Below, in pieces: positions 1 to 7,978 of a DNA stretch of 64,000 nt. The notes under the pieces are model-generated. The model ran no database searches, had not been told where the DNA came from, and saw only the letters and a program-made list of their open reading frames with translations. A program made the translations under genes and the position numbers. The DNA is from Odoribacter laneus YIT 12061 (GTDB lineage Bacteria; Bacteroidota; Bacteroidia; Bacteroidales; Marinifilaceae), in NCBI RefSeq assembly GCF_000243215.1, contig NZ_JH594596.1:519872-583871 (forward strand), read 5' to 3'. Every line of letters starts with the position of its first letter. The first letter of the stretch is position 1.

Positions 1-1
1 G

Positions 2-58
2 CGCCCTGCTTATAAAGCAACGGCTAGCCCCGTACCTTGGCCGGATGAAGTGCGATGA
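2..58 (+). CDS. possible C-terminal tail of an upstream gene (partial)
   Basis: An open frame enters from the left edge and stops with TGA at 56-58, giving about 18 residues ending PWPDEVR. Another frame stays open to a stop at 108-110, so the frame is not certain. A strong hairpin follows at once, as expected at the end of a plus-strand gene. Too little is present to name a product. Confidence 0.25.
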   Translation, partial: RPAYKATASPVPWPDEVR

Positions 59-112
59 GGAGAAAAGAATGCGATTGAAATTTCGGATGATTAAGGGGGA
101 AAGAATTTGAAG

Positions 113-170
113 AAAACCGGAAGTTGAGTAAGAGAAAGCATTTTCCCGGTACAACTTCCGGTTTTATTTT
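113..170. terminator. bidirectional hairpin terminator
   Basis: A 14-bp stem (113-126 pairing with 152-165) carries the core CCGGAAGTT and is followed by a T-rich run. It lies between a plus-strand tail and the minus-strand hydrolase, so it probably serves both. A near-identical core recurs in the hairpin at 30805-30848. Confidence 0.75.
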
Positions 171-1107
171 ACTTTTTAATAAAACGAATGATCATTTCTC
201 CAAGTTGTGTGTTCAAAGGAAGAGCTGGATTATTATAAACTTGGTCTATTTGAGCGAATTTATCCAGAGTGTTGCAGTCTTTCATAACGTGACTCATACC
301 CTGGATAATGTGTTTCTCTGCTCGGGGATAAGCTTTTGCCAGAGCTTCGGCATCCTCTACAGAACATTGAATGTCGTGATCTCCCTGCAAAATCAAAACC
401 GGAATGTGTAAACGGCTGATTTCTTCACAGGGATTGTATTTAAAACAGGAAATCAGATACGGTTGTACGGACGGACGGAAAAGCGAATATAACAGGGGAG
501 AGGGATTGGCTACGGTATCACCCTTTTCTAATTTGTCGATAATCGGCATACAAAGATCGATGACGGGTTGGGGCTGAGAGGCTAATTGCCTTCGGAGCAG
601 ATCCGACATCCTTTCTCCGCTTCCAGCTATGGAGATAAATTGAGAGATTGTAGGATTATCGATAGCAGCTAACATACCTATCAGAGAACCTTCGCTATGC
701 CCGGCCAGGATAATTTTGGTAAATCCCTTATCCTTTTTTAAAAAATCACTCCAGGCTTTGACATCTTTTACATAGTCTTCTAAACGGAGGACTGATTCTT
801 CTTTACCGGCAGCTGCGCTGGCAGAGATTCCGCGTTTGTCGTACCGTAAAGAGGCGATTCCGTTTTTTGCCAGTAATTCGGCCAGCATCTTTAATGAATT
901 ATTGGTCATCAGAGGATTATTCCCGTTCCGGTCGGTTGGGCCAGAACCGGCAATGAGAAGGACAACCGGAAGATTGTTATTTCGCTCGGGAGTGAGCAGG
1001 GTACCGTAGATGTCTCCGGTCGGCGTTTGTAGCACAACTGCTTCTTCCTGTGCCATTAGATTAGAAAGCCCCAGATACAGTAAGAGAGAAAAAAGAATGA
1101 TTTTCAT
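169..1107 (-). CDS. secreted alpha/beta hydrolase (serine esterase/peptidase-like)
   Basis: A 312-residue protein with an N-terminal signal peptide (hydrophobic residues 3-19, cleavage near MAQ). The alpha/beta-hydrolase core shows a GSGPTDRNGNN oxyanion loop (54-64), the nucleophile elbow GHSEGS with Ser138, an acid in the GDHD segment (Asp243 or Asp245) and His273 in MSHV. The triad is complete, so an active hydrolase exported to the periplasm is likely. The family resembles dienelactone hydrolase/S9-type serine aminopeptidases. The substrate cannot be told from sequence. The gene is monocistronic, with a terminator directly downstream. Confidence 0.85.
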   Translation of the reverse strand: MKIILFSLLLYLGLSNLMAQEEAVVLQTPTGDIYGTLLTPERNNNLPVVLLIAGSGPTDRNGNNPLMTNNSLKMLAELLAKNGIASLRYDKRGISASAAAGKEESVLRLEDYVKDVKAWSDFLKKDKGFTKIILAGHSEGSLIGMLAAIDNPTISQFISIAGSGERMSDLLRRQLASQPQPVIDLCMPIIDKLEKGDTVANPSPLLYSLFRPSVQPYLISCFKYNPCEEISRLHIPVLILQGDHDIQCSVEDAEALAKAYPRAEKHIIQGMSHVMKDCNTLDKFAQIDQVYNNPALPLNTQLGEMIIRFIKK

Positions 1108-1152
1108 AAGTTCCGGATTTAAAAGTGAAGATGGAAATTGTTTTAAGAATGT

Positions 1153-1749
1153 TTATGTATATAACAAATGAATGAGGTATACGGCGACAATATCTCCCAG
1201 AATGACCGATAGGGTATAAGCGATACCGAGACGTGTACTTTTAAGGTTACAGGAAATTTTCAGCGCTTTGAACATCCAGATTAAAGTCCAGATCAGAAAT
1301 AAAAGAGAGATGAGAAGGAGAAGTAGACCGCTGATGGTTGCTGACTGAGAAAACCATTCCGGGGTAAGGTCGGAAGGTTGAATGTGTATTATATGCTGTA
1401 CGGCAGGAAAAAATCCGAAAATACCGATACCCAGGAGCGGAAGCTGAGCAAAGGCTGTCGTCCCCCAGACATCAATTATTCTTATTTTTGAACGGGAAAG
1501 CAGTCGTCCCCAAAGGTAAAAAAGGAAAGCTGGTATAAGCCAGATAATCAGATGCTCTGCAAAAATGACCCCGAAAGCATCTGTGGGAGCCGGACCGATG
1601 TGAAGTAAACCTTGAAAATGCAGATCTGTCAGCCAGCAGAAAAGAGAATTCAGACAAATTCCTGCCAATCCAATTCCAAGAGCTGCAGCTCCTGCAATCC
1701 GTAAAAAAGGATTTTGTAATTTTTTCCAAAAAGTAAGTTGTTTTTCCAT
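1153..1749 (-). CDS. Yip1-like integral membrane protein
   Basis: A 198-residue, very hydrophobic protein with about five predicted membrane spans (roughly residues 17-38, 60-82, 95-115, 138-162, 175-196). Length and pattern resemble the Yip1/DUF1282 family, whose bacterial function is unknown. It starts 10 nt after the stop of the DUF2089 gene, so the two are co-transcribed and the upstream protein probably controls the pair. The family call rests on hydropathy and general resemblance, not on a diagnostic motif. Confidence 0.65.
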   Translation of the reverse strand: MEKQLTFWKKLQNPFLRIAGAAALGIGLAGICLNSLFCWLTDLHFQGLLHIGPAPTDAFGVIFAEHLIIWLIPAFLFYLWGRLLSRSKIRIIDVWGTTAFAQLPLLGIGIFGFFPAVQHIIHIQPSDLTPEWFSQSATISGLLLLLISLLFLIWTLIWMFKALKISCNLKSTRLGIAYTLSVILGDIVAVYLIHLLYT

Positions 1750-1759
1750 AAGAGAGAAT

Positions 1760-2023
1760 TTAGGCTAGTTTTTCAATCAAGTCGTCTAGTAAATTGCGTA
1801 CTGTAGGATAACTTAGGTTTAGGGTCTTAGCCATTTCTTTAAGACTTCCGCCTGCCTTTATGAAATCAATCACGAAATTTTGTTCTTTCTCTGATAAACG
1901 GCTTAAGGGGGGAAGCAGGAAAGAGCCGCATACTTCTGTATCACATTGTTCACAATAGAGCTTACTTACTTTTAAAGGGGCATTACATCCCGGACACTGT
2001 ACAGGCAATTTAGGCATATTCAT
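1760..2023 (-). CDS. DUF2089-type zinc-ribbon/HTH regulator
   Basis: An 87-residue protein. The N-terminus has a zinc ribbon with CPGC (residues 10-13) and CEQC (24-27). The C-terminal half, LSEKEQNFVIDFIKAGGS followed by LNLSYPTVRNLLDDL, is a helix-turn-helix of the sigma-70 region 4 type, as in DUF2089 proteins. It is the first gene of a two-gene unit with a Yip1-like membrane protein. Direct and inverted TTGAAT repeats sit just upstream of its promoter, which suggests autoregulation. The target is inferred, not seen. Confidence 0.8.
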   Translation of the reverse strand: MNMPKLPVQCPGCNAPLKVSKLYCEQCDTEVCGSFLLPPLSRLSEKEQNFVIDFIKAGGSLKEMAKTLNLSYPTVRNLLDDLIEKLA

Positions 2024-2045
2024 CGTATCTTTTTTATTATATGTA

Positions 2046-2053
2046 CAAATATA
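2046..2053 (-). promoter_or_regulatory. Bacteroidota -7 promoter element of the DUF2089 operon
   Basis: On the minus strand this reads TATATTTG, a perfect TAnnTTTG box, 22 nt before the DUF2089 start codon. Confidence 0.6.
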
Positions 2054-2072
2054 GATAAATAATTTATAATAT

Positions 2073-2121
2073 TCAACTTTAATTGAATATTATTTATTTG
2101 TAATTGAATAATATTTATTTT
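2073..2121. promoter_or_regulatory. candidate operator: tandem AATTGAATA repeats
   Basis: Two 20-bp direct repeats (2081-2100 and 2102-2121; both AATTGAATA followed by an A/T-rich TATTTATTT part) lie 21 bp apart. The first forms an inverted repeat with ATTCAA at 2071-2076. They sit upstream of the -7 box of the DUF2089 gene, a suitable place for its own HTH protein to bind. Confidence 0.45.
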
Positions 2122-2163
2122 TTACTTATTTAAATGAAGATAATGCACCTATAATTTCTCCTC

Positions 2164-2352
2164 TTACACATTAGGGACGTGCCCTAATGTGTAATTTATA
2201 GGAAAGCTAAGAAAAGTTTTTCTATTTTCTTTATCCTCTTAGGGGAAAATCGAGGTGTATAAATTCTTTTCGATTCACCGAGGTTGGCGATGGTCTTCTT
2301 CGGTAAGATAATTTCTAAAAATTACACGTTAGGGCACGTCCCTAATGTGTAA
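2164..2352. repeat. MITE-like element with 31-bp hairpin terminal repeats
   Basis: The ends (2164-2194 and 2322-2352) are 31-bp sequences that match in inverted orientation at 30 of 31 positions. Each end is also a hairpin on its own, with 13-bp arms (TTACACATTAGGG) around a 5-base loop. The 127-bp core has no convincing ORF. The right end touches the stop codon of the SRAP gene and may also act as its terminator. No target-site duplication is obvious. Confidence 0.65.
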
Positions 2353-3063
2353 TTAGGAGGAGGGGGAAAGGGGTTTGATGGCTGTGGGGTCGTAGGGAGA
2401 TTTTTGGAGAAAATGATTGTCGATAACATAAGCTTCCATGCGATCGGAATCAAAAGGTTGCAAAAATTCTTCGATGGCAGGGCGGTTGAGTTCGGGGTAA
2501 AGCCATTTTTCTTCTTCTTCCTTATAGAGGAGGACAGGCATACGGAAATTAGTATTGTGGATACAACGCATCAATTCATTGGCTGCTGTGGTGATGATGG
2601 AAAATGTGTAAAGGGTTTGGCGGGTTTGCGGATGTTGCCATTCGGAATAAATACCGGCCATAGAGAATATTTCCTCGTCTTTTACGTAAATAAAATATGG
2701 AATTTTTTTCCCTTTTTCATGCCTCCAGTCAAACCAGCCAGTAGAGGGAATCAAGCAGCGTTTGCTTGTGACGGAGCTACGGAAAGAAGGTTTGTCGAAA
2801 ATACTTTCTGCCCGGGCATTATAAGTTTTGGTGCGAATAGAGGCGGCATCTTCTTCTGTTTTTGCCCAGAAAGGGATGAGTCCCCACCGATACAATTGGA
2901 TTTCGGACGAAGCTGTAATCACCGGATAGAGGGGGTTATTAAAAGCGGAAATGTGGTATAAGTTCTCAGCACATTCTGTTTCTGATTCGGAAAAATTGAG
3001 CTTGCGTTGATAACGGTTTGCCAATTGTTTCGCTTTTTTAGTCATCGAATTGTGAAAACACAT
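2353..3063 (-). CDS. SRAP domain protein (YedK/HMCES family)
   Basis: SRAP proteins bind abasic sites in single-stranded DNA and form a protective thiazolidine crosslink through Cys2. The frame has two Met codons in MPMCFH. The second is taken as the start because only it puts the catalytic Cys at position 2, giving 236 residues. Family landmarks are WGLIPFWA (60-67), TYNARAES with the conserved Asn (80-87), CLIPSTGW (103-110) and the His-containing HNTNFRMPVLL. The glutamate of the usual G-F-Y-E-W motif is Asp112 here (GWFDW). Possible autocatalytic start-Met removal makes the start choice important. Confidence 0.88.
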   Translation of the reverse strand: MCFHNSMTKKAKQLANRYQRKLNFSESETECAENLYHISAFNNPLYPVITASSEIQLYRWGLIPFWAKTEEDAASIRTKTYNARAESIFDKPSFRSSVTSKRCLIPSTGWFDWRHEKGKKIPYFIYVKDEEIFSMAGIYSEWQHPQTRQTLYTFSIITTAANELMRCIHNTNFRMPVLLYKEEEEKWLYPELNRPAIEEFLQPFDSDRMEAYVIDNHFLQKSPYDPTAIKPLSPSS

Positions 3064-3200
3064 GGGCATAAAATTTAGTGATCATGGGGCATCTTAAATC
3101 CTTCTTTATTATTACGATCGTTGCCGGAAAAGAGTTATTTCGGTTCAATAAATTTTTGATCACTGTGTTTTTGGCCTGTTTGAATGCATTAAATTATAAA

Positions 3201-3230
3201 AAGAAAGCTGCCGTTTCCGGCAACTTTCTT
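3201..3230 (-). terminator. Rho-independent terminator of the hydrogenase operon
   Basis: AAGAAAG plus TGCCG arms (3201-3213 and 3218-3230) form a stem around TTTC. On the minus strand the hairpin follows the hydC stop codon and ends in a T run. Confidence 0.75.
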
Positions 3231-3234
3231 ATGA

Positions 3235-3711
3235 TTAATCCAGTTCTTTCAGAATTTTTTCGACATCCCCGGGAACGATGCGGCCGTACACTTTTTCTCC
3301 GATCAGGACTACGGGGGCTAACCCGCAGGCTCCCACACAACGTAGGCTGGAGAGGGAATACTTCCCGTCGGAGGTAGTTTCTCCGACATTGATTCCCAGA
3401 ACCCGTTTAAATTCGTCCAATACTTTTTCGGCACCTCTGACATAACAAGCCGTACCCATGCATACGGAGATGGGATGTTCTCCTTTGGGAGTCATAGTAA
3501 AGAAGGAGTAAAAGGTAACGACTCCGTATACTTTGGAAACCGGAATACCCAGTTGGCGAGCGATGATTTCCTGTACTTCCCGCGGCAGATAGCCGAAAGT
3601 ATCCTGTGCCTTATGAAGTATATTGATCAATTCTCCGGGCTGATTTCCGTATGCTTCGCATAATTTTATCAGCTCATTGACTTTGTTTTCAGATAATTTG
3701 ATTTCTGACAT
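3235..3711 (-). CDS. hydC: electron-bifurcating [FeFe]-hydrogenase subunit HydC (NuoE-like)
   Basis: A 158-residue thioredoxin-fold [2Fe-2S] subunit related to NuoE and HndA. The four cluster cysteines are visible in CMGTACY (83-89) and CVGACGL (124-130). In the HydABC complex this subunit passes electrons between NAD(P)H and the Fe-S chain. It is the last gene of the run HydD-HydB-HydA-HydC, 62 nt after hydA, and is followed by a clear terminator. The nomenclature follows Thermotoga HydABC; Desulfovibrio HndA is the same type of subunit. Confidence 0.9.
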   Translation of the reverse strand: MSEIKLSENKVNELIKLCEAYGNQPGELINILHKAQDTFGYLPREVQEIIARQLGIPVSKVYGVVTFYSFFTMTPKGEHPISVCMGTACYVRGAEKVLDEFKRVLGINVGETTSDGKYSLSSLRCVGACGLAPVVLIGEKVYGRIVPGDVEKILKELD

Positions 3712-3736
3712 AGTATAATGTATTTAACAAAGAGCA

Positions 3737-3757
3737 GGTTCCGGCTTTAACCGGACC
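3737..3757. other. hairpin between hydA and hydC
   Basis: GGTTCCGG (3737-3744) and CCGGACC (3751-3757) form a stem inside the 62-nt gap. With no long T run on the minus strand it looks like an mRNA processing or stability element rather than a terminator. Confidence 0.35.
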
Positions 3758-3773
3758 CTTTTCTTCTTTCTTT

Positions 3774-5531
3774 TTAATTACTTTTATTGAAATAATGGGT
3801 ATGGAGCAGATGATGGGCTTTTTCACTCATCGGTTTACCCAGATATTCTTCGTAAAGTTTTAGTATATATGGATTTTCATGGGATTTCCGCAGTGGTTTA
3901 TTCCGATCTTCTTCGTACAATGCATGCGTACGGGCTTTCAATAACTCGGAATTCCCATGATGGAGTGGCTGACCGCCACCACCGATGCATCCGCCGGGGC
4001 AAGCCATAATTTCAATGGCATGGAATTCGGATTTTCCCTCTTTAATTTCATTCAGTAGTTTTCGGGCATTTCCTAAACCGTGAGCGATGCCTACGTGCAA
4101 TTCCACTCCGTTTAAGCGTACAGTGGCCTTTTTAATGTTATCCAATCCCCGTACGGCTTCAAAATCTACTTTTTCCAGTTTTTGTCCGGTATACAGTTCG
4201 TATGCTGTTCTCAAGGCAGCTTCCATAACGCCCCCTGAAGCTCCGAAGATGACGCCTGCACCGGTAGATTCACCTAAAGGTTGGTCGAAATCCTCTTCCG
4301 GCAGACTGTTAAAATCGATATTGGCCCGTTTAATCAAGGAAGCCAGTTCCCGGGTAGAAATGGAGTAATTCACATCCGGGTCGTCGTTTACCTTGAATTC
4401 ATCCCGTCCGCATTCGTACTTTTTAGCCAGACAAGGCATGATGGAAACGACGATAAGGTCTTCCCGGGGGATACCCATTTTTTCTGCCCAGTATGTTTTG
4501 GCAATAGAGCCGAACATTTGTTGAGGGGAACGGGCTGTGGAAGGGATATCCAGCATATCCGGGAATTGGTGTTCAAAGAAATTTACCCAAGCCGGGCAGC
4601 AGGATGTCAGTATCGGCAGCCGTACATTCTTATCTCCATTCAGGTATGCTGTGAGGCGGTTCAGTAATTCCGTTCCTTCTTCCATGATCGTCAGGTCGGC
4701 TGCGAAATCGGTATCGAATACTTTGGCAAAACCTAATTGGCGAAGGGCTGCGGCCATTTTTCCGGTAACGGAAGTACCGGCAGGAAGGCCGAATTCTTCT
4801 CCTAAAGCGGCCCGGACGGCAGGGGCGGTTTGTACGATAACGGTTTTCCGTGGGTTGTTCAAGTCGTTGATCAGCCGGTTGGTATGGTCCATTTCCGTCA
4901 AAGCTCCTACGGGACAAACGGCAACACACTGACCGCAGAAAGTACATTCTGAGGTGGTGAGTGGTTGTTCGAAGGCCGGAGAAATGATAGCGGAAAATCC
5001 TCGGTTTATCGCTCCGAGTGCTCCGACCGTTTGTACTTCGTTGCACATCATCTCACACCGACGGCAGAAGATACATTTATTCATATCCCGGATCAGAGAG
5101 GGAGAGGTTTCTATTTTGTAAGTACTTTGTTCGCCGGCAAATGGAATCTCTCTGATTTTCAATTTTACAGCCAGGCTTTGCAAATCACAATTTCCGGATT
5201 TCGGACAGATCAGGCAGTCGTTCGGATGGTCGGACAAGATCAGTTCCAATACAGTTTTTCGTGCATTTAGTACCCGCAGTGTACTGGTATGTACCTTCAT
5301 CCCATTTTCGCAGCGGGTGGCACAGGCCGGGGCCAGATTTCTCCGGCCTTCAATTTCGACTACACACATACGGCAGGATGCCGGAAGATTCGTAATACAC
5401 ATATCCTTCAGGTTCATGTAGCACAGTGAAGGAATATTTATGCCCACGCCTCTTGCAGCCTCGAGTACAGTGGTGCCCCGGGGTACTTCTACGGTGTGGT
5501 GATCTATTTGTAATGTTATATTTGGTTCCAT
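3774..5531 (-). CDS. hydA: catalytic subunit of bifurcating [FeFe]-hydrogenase, HydA
   Basis: A 585-residue group A3-type hydrogenase that reduces protons or oxidises H2. Domain order: [2Fe-2S] plant-type ferredoxin (Cys37, 45, 53, 56, 70, 74), a His-Cys3 [4Fe-4S] site (His102, Cys106, 109, 115), two [4Fe-4S] clusters (CIFCRRCEMMC 153-163; CTFCGQCVAVC 196-206), then the H-cluster domain. All three H-cluster signatures are intact: TSCCPAW (309-315), MPCLAK (365-370) and MACPGGCIGGGG (509-520). A small-subunit-like C-terminus follows. Next to HydB and HydC it should form a cytoplasmic complex coupling NADH and ferredoxin to H2. Confidence 0.96.
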   Translation of the reverse strand: MEPNITLQIDHHTVEVPRGTTVLEAARGVGINIPSLCYMNLKDMCITNLPASCRMCVVEIEGRRNLAPACATRCENGMKVHTSTLRVLNARKTVLELILSDHPNDCLICPKSGNCDLQSLAVKLKIREIPFAGEQSTYKIETSPSLIRDMNKCIFCRRCEMMCNEVQTVGALGAINRGFSAIISPAFEQPLTTSECTFCGQCVAVCPVGALTEMDHTNRLINDLNNPRKTVIVQTAPAVRAALGEEFGLPAGTSVTGKMAAALRQLGFAKVFDTDFAADLTIMEEGTELLNRLTAYLNGDKNVRLPILTSCCPAWVNFFEHQFPDMLDIPSTARSPQQMFGSIAKTYWAEKMGIPREDLIVVSIMPCLAKKYECGRDEFKVNDDPDVNYSISTRELASLIKRANIDFNSLPEEDFDQPLGESTGAGVIFGASGGVMEAALRTAYELYTGQKLEKVDFEAVRGLDNIKKATVRLNGVELHVGIAHGLGNARKLLNEIKEGKSEFHAIEIMACPGGCIGGGGQPLHHGNSELLKARTHALYEEDRNKPLRKSHENPYILKLYEEYLGKPMSEKAHHLLHTHYFNKSN

Positions 5532-5591
5532 AATTTTTTATCTCCTAGTCAATGAGTATATCCCTCTAAATCGGTTAGCTTCACCCTACTT

Positions 5592-7382
5592 TTATACAAT
5601 GCTTATTGCTTTGAATTTACATTTTTCCATACAGGTACCGCATTTGATACATTTCGAGGAATCGATGAAATGGGTTTCTTTGCGTTCTCCGATAATGGCA
5701 TCTACCGGACAATTCCGTGAGCATAGCGTACAGCCGACGCATAATTGCGGATCGATGCGGAAAGAAAGTAAAGCTTTACATCTGCCTGCCGGACATTTAT
5801 GGTCTTGGATATGGGCGACATATTCATCGTAAAAATTTTCAAGCGTGGAAAGTACCGGGTTAGGAGAAGTCTGTCCCAGTCCGCAGAGAGCGGTGTCTTT
5901 AATGACTTTACTCAGATTGCGAAGCATTTCCAGATCTTCCAGGGTGCCTTTACCTTCCGTAATCCGGGTCAGTATTTCCAGCAAGCGTTTGTTGCCGATC
6001 CGGCAGGGAGAACATTTTCCGCAGGATTCTTCTACGATAAATTCCATATAGAATTTGGCTACGGCCACCATACAATCGTCTTCATCCATTACAATCATAC
6101 CTCCGGAGCCCATCATAGAGCCAGCGGCGATCAGGTTGTCGAAATCGATGGGAGTATCGAGGTGTTTTTCTGTCAGGCAGCCCCCGGAAGGTCCTCCGGT
6201 TTGGACGGCTTTAAACTTCTTTTCGTTTTTAATGCCGCCGCCGATTTCATAAATCACTTCCCGGAGGGTGGTGCCCATAGGTACTTCGATCAAACCGACG
6301 TTATTAATTTTACCGGCCAGAGCAAATACTTTGGTCCCTTTGGATTTTTCTGTTCCGATTTTATTAAACCAGTTAGCGCCCCGGGTAAGAATTACCGGTA
6401 CATTAGCTAGTGTTTCCACATTATTGACATTGGTCGGTTTGTGCAGATAGCCGGATTCGGCCGGGAAGGGAGGTTTCATGGTGGGTTCGCCTCTTTGGCC
6501 TTCCATCGAATGAATGAGAGCTGTTTCTTCTCCGCACACGAAAGCACCTGCTCCGTAGCGGATTTCTATGGTAAAATTAAAACCGGTATTCAGGATATTT
6601 TCTCCCAACAGTCCGTATTCTTCAGCTTGCCGGATCGCGATCCGAAGCCGCTCGATAGCCAGGGGATATTCTGCCCGGATATATACCAGTCCTTTGCTGG
6701 CACCGATACTATAACCGCAAATGGCCATGGCTTCAATGACGGAATGGGGATCACCTTCCATTATGGAACGGTCCATAAAAGCACCCGGGTCTCCTTCATC
6801 TGCATTACATACGACATACTTTTGGTCGGCTTGGTATTTCCGGGCAAATTCCCATTTCAGGCCGGTAGGAAAACCGCCCCCCCCTCTTCCTCTCAGGCCG
6901 GAAAGTTTTATTTCCTGTATTACTTCTTCCGGGCTCATCTCAGAGAGACATTTAGCTAGGGCTGCATAGCCATCCCGTCCGATATATTCTTCAATATTTT
7001 CAGGATTGATAAATCCGCAATTCCGTAAAGCGATACGTAATTGTTTTTTATAAAATCCCATGTGTTTGGAATCGCTGACAGCTGCTTTTTTCTCGGGATC
7101 TTTATACAGTAATCTTTCTACCTTGCGTCCTTTTATAATATGTTCATTGATAATTTCTTCTGCATCTTCGGGTTTTACCTGTACGTAAAAAGTATTGTCC
7201 GGCATAATCTTTACAATCGGCCCTTTCTCGCAAAAGCCGAAGCAGCCGGTTGCAATGACCTGCACTTCATCTTCCAGATTACGTTCTTTGAGGCATTCCT
7301 CCATTCTATTGATGATGCTCTTGCTCGAAGAAGCGCGGCAACCCGTACCCCCGCACACAAGAATATGCATTTTATAATTCAT
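5592..7382 (-). CDS. hydB: bifurcating hydrogenase subunit HydB (NuoF-like, FMN/NAD-binding)
   Basis: A 596-residue flavoprotein subunit. Domain order: N-terminal thioredoxin-like [2Fe-2S] domain (CGGTGC at 10-15, ATGCFGFC near 45), NuoF core with the glycine-rich GRGGGGFPTGLKW (FMN/NAD site) and GAGAFVCGEETAL, the N3-type [4Fe-4S] motif ESCGKCSPCRIG, and a C-terminal pair of [4Fe-4S] clusters (CVGCTLCSRNCP; CIKCGTCMEKCK). This matches Thermotoga HydB and Desulfovibrio HndC. It is the site of NAD(H) reaction and probably of flavin-based bifurcation. Confidence 0.95.
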   Translation of the reverse strand: MNYKMHILVCGGTGCRASSSKSIINRMEECLKERNLEDEVQVIATGCFGFCEKGPIVKIMPDNTFYVQVKPEDAEEIINEHIIKGRKVERLLYKDPEKKAAVSDSKHMGFYKKQLRIALRNCGFINPENIEEYIGRDGYAALAKCLSEMSPEEVIQEIKLSGLRGRGGGGFPTGLKWEFARKYQADQKYVVCNADEGDPGAFMDRSIMEGDPHSVIEAMAICGYSIGASKGLVYIRAEYPLAIERLRIAIRQAEEYGLLGENILNTGFNFTIEIRYGAGAFVCGEETALIHSMEGQRGEPTMKPPFPAESGYLHKPTNVNNVETLANVPVILTRGANWFNKIGTEKSKGTKVFALAGKINNVGLIEVPMGTTLREVIYEIGGGIKNEKKFKAVQTGGPSGGCLTEKHLDTPIDFDNLIAAGSMMGSGGMIVMDEDDCMVAVAKFYMEFIVEESCGKCSPCRIGNKRLLEILTRITEGKGTLEDLEMLRNLSKVIKDTALCGLGQTSPNPVLSTLENFYDEYVAHIQDHKCPAGRCKALLSFRIDPQLCVGCTLCSRNCPVDAIIGERKETHFIDSSKCIKCGTCMEKCKFKAISIV

Positions 7383-7428
7383 AAGTAACGGTATTATTAG
7401 TTCTCAATTTCAATACGTGTTCAATATT

Positions 7429-7824
7429 TTAGTCTCCTATGGTTTCATAATTAACGGGGATGATGCCTTCCACCAATTCGTCGTGCTTCAAATATTTTTG
7501 AATAATTTCTTCTGCTTTTTCACAATTTACATGCCCGAACACCAGGGGATCTTTTCCCGGCTTGGTAATTTCCACTGTAGGTTCTGCGAAGCAATATCCC
7601 ATGCAGCCGGTTTGAGTAACCACTGCTGAAATTCCGTTTTCTTCCAGATGATTCAAAAAATAATTCATGGTTTCTTTGCTGCCGGCTGCGATACCACAAG
7701 TAGCCATAGCTACCTTTATTTGAATCATACTTTCAGGGTGTTCGCTTTTTTCTCGTAAATCTATTTTAGCTTGTACATTGTCCCTGATTTTTTTCAGGTC
7801 AGCTAACGTTTTTATTTTTTCCAT
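7429..7824 (-). CDS. HydD/HndB-like [2Fe-2S] ferredoxin subunit
   Basis: A 131-residue thioredoxin-like [2Fe-2S] protein. Cluster cysteines are in MATCGIAAGS (near 41) and TGCMGYCFAEP (near 82-86). It lies directly upstream of hydB (46 nt) and corresponds to HndB of tetrameric NADP-reducing hydrogenases and to HydD of acetogens. It presumably adds an electron-transfer site to the complex, although in trimeric enzymes it is absent or optional. Confidence 0.85.
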   Translation of the reverse strand: MEKIKTLADLKKIRDNVQAKIDLREKSEHPESMIQIKVAMATCGIAAGSKETMNYFLNHLEENGISAVVTQTGCMGYCFAEPTVEITKPGKDPLVFGHVNCEKAEEIIQKYLKHDELVEGIIPVNYETIGD

Positions 7825-7834
7825 AATTTGTCAT

Positions 7835-7894
7835 TTAAGCCTCCAGGGCAATATAAGAAGTGGTTTTGTTGATAAATTCTATTTTAGAATACAT
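7835..7894 (-). CDS. possible 19-residue peptide ORF before hydD
   Basis: A short ORF (MYSKIEFINKTTSYIALEA) is preceded by GAGGAAAG, an unusually good Shine-Dalgarno match for this phylum, and ends 10 nt before the hydD start. It could be a real small protein, a coupling peptide, or a remnant. Nothing else supports it. Confidence 0.25.
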   Translation of the reverse strand: MYSKIEFINKTTSYIALEA

Positions 7895-7978
7895 ATTTCT
7901 TTCCTCGGATTTTCGGACGTTTTTTATTTGCTTCTTTTTTATTCCGAAAACGTTTTCAGCTTTCTGTGGAAAAACAAT

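Noticed and set aside
3078-3377. 99-residue plus-strand ORF
   Set aside because: It overlaps the hydC gene and its terminator on the other strand and has no family features.
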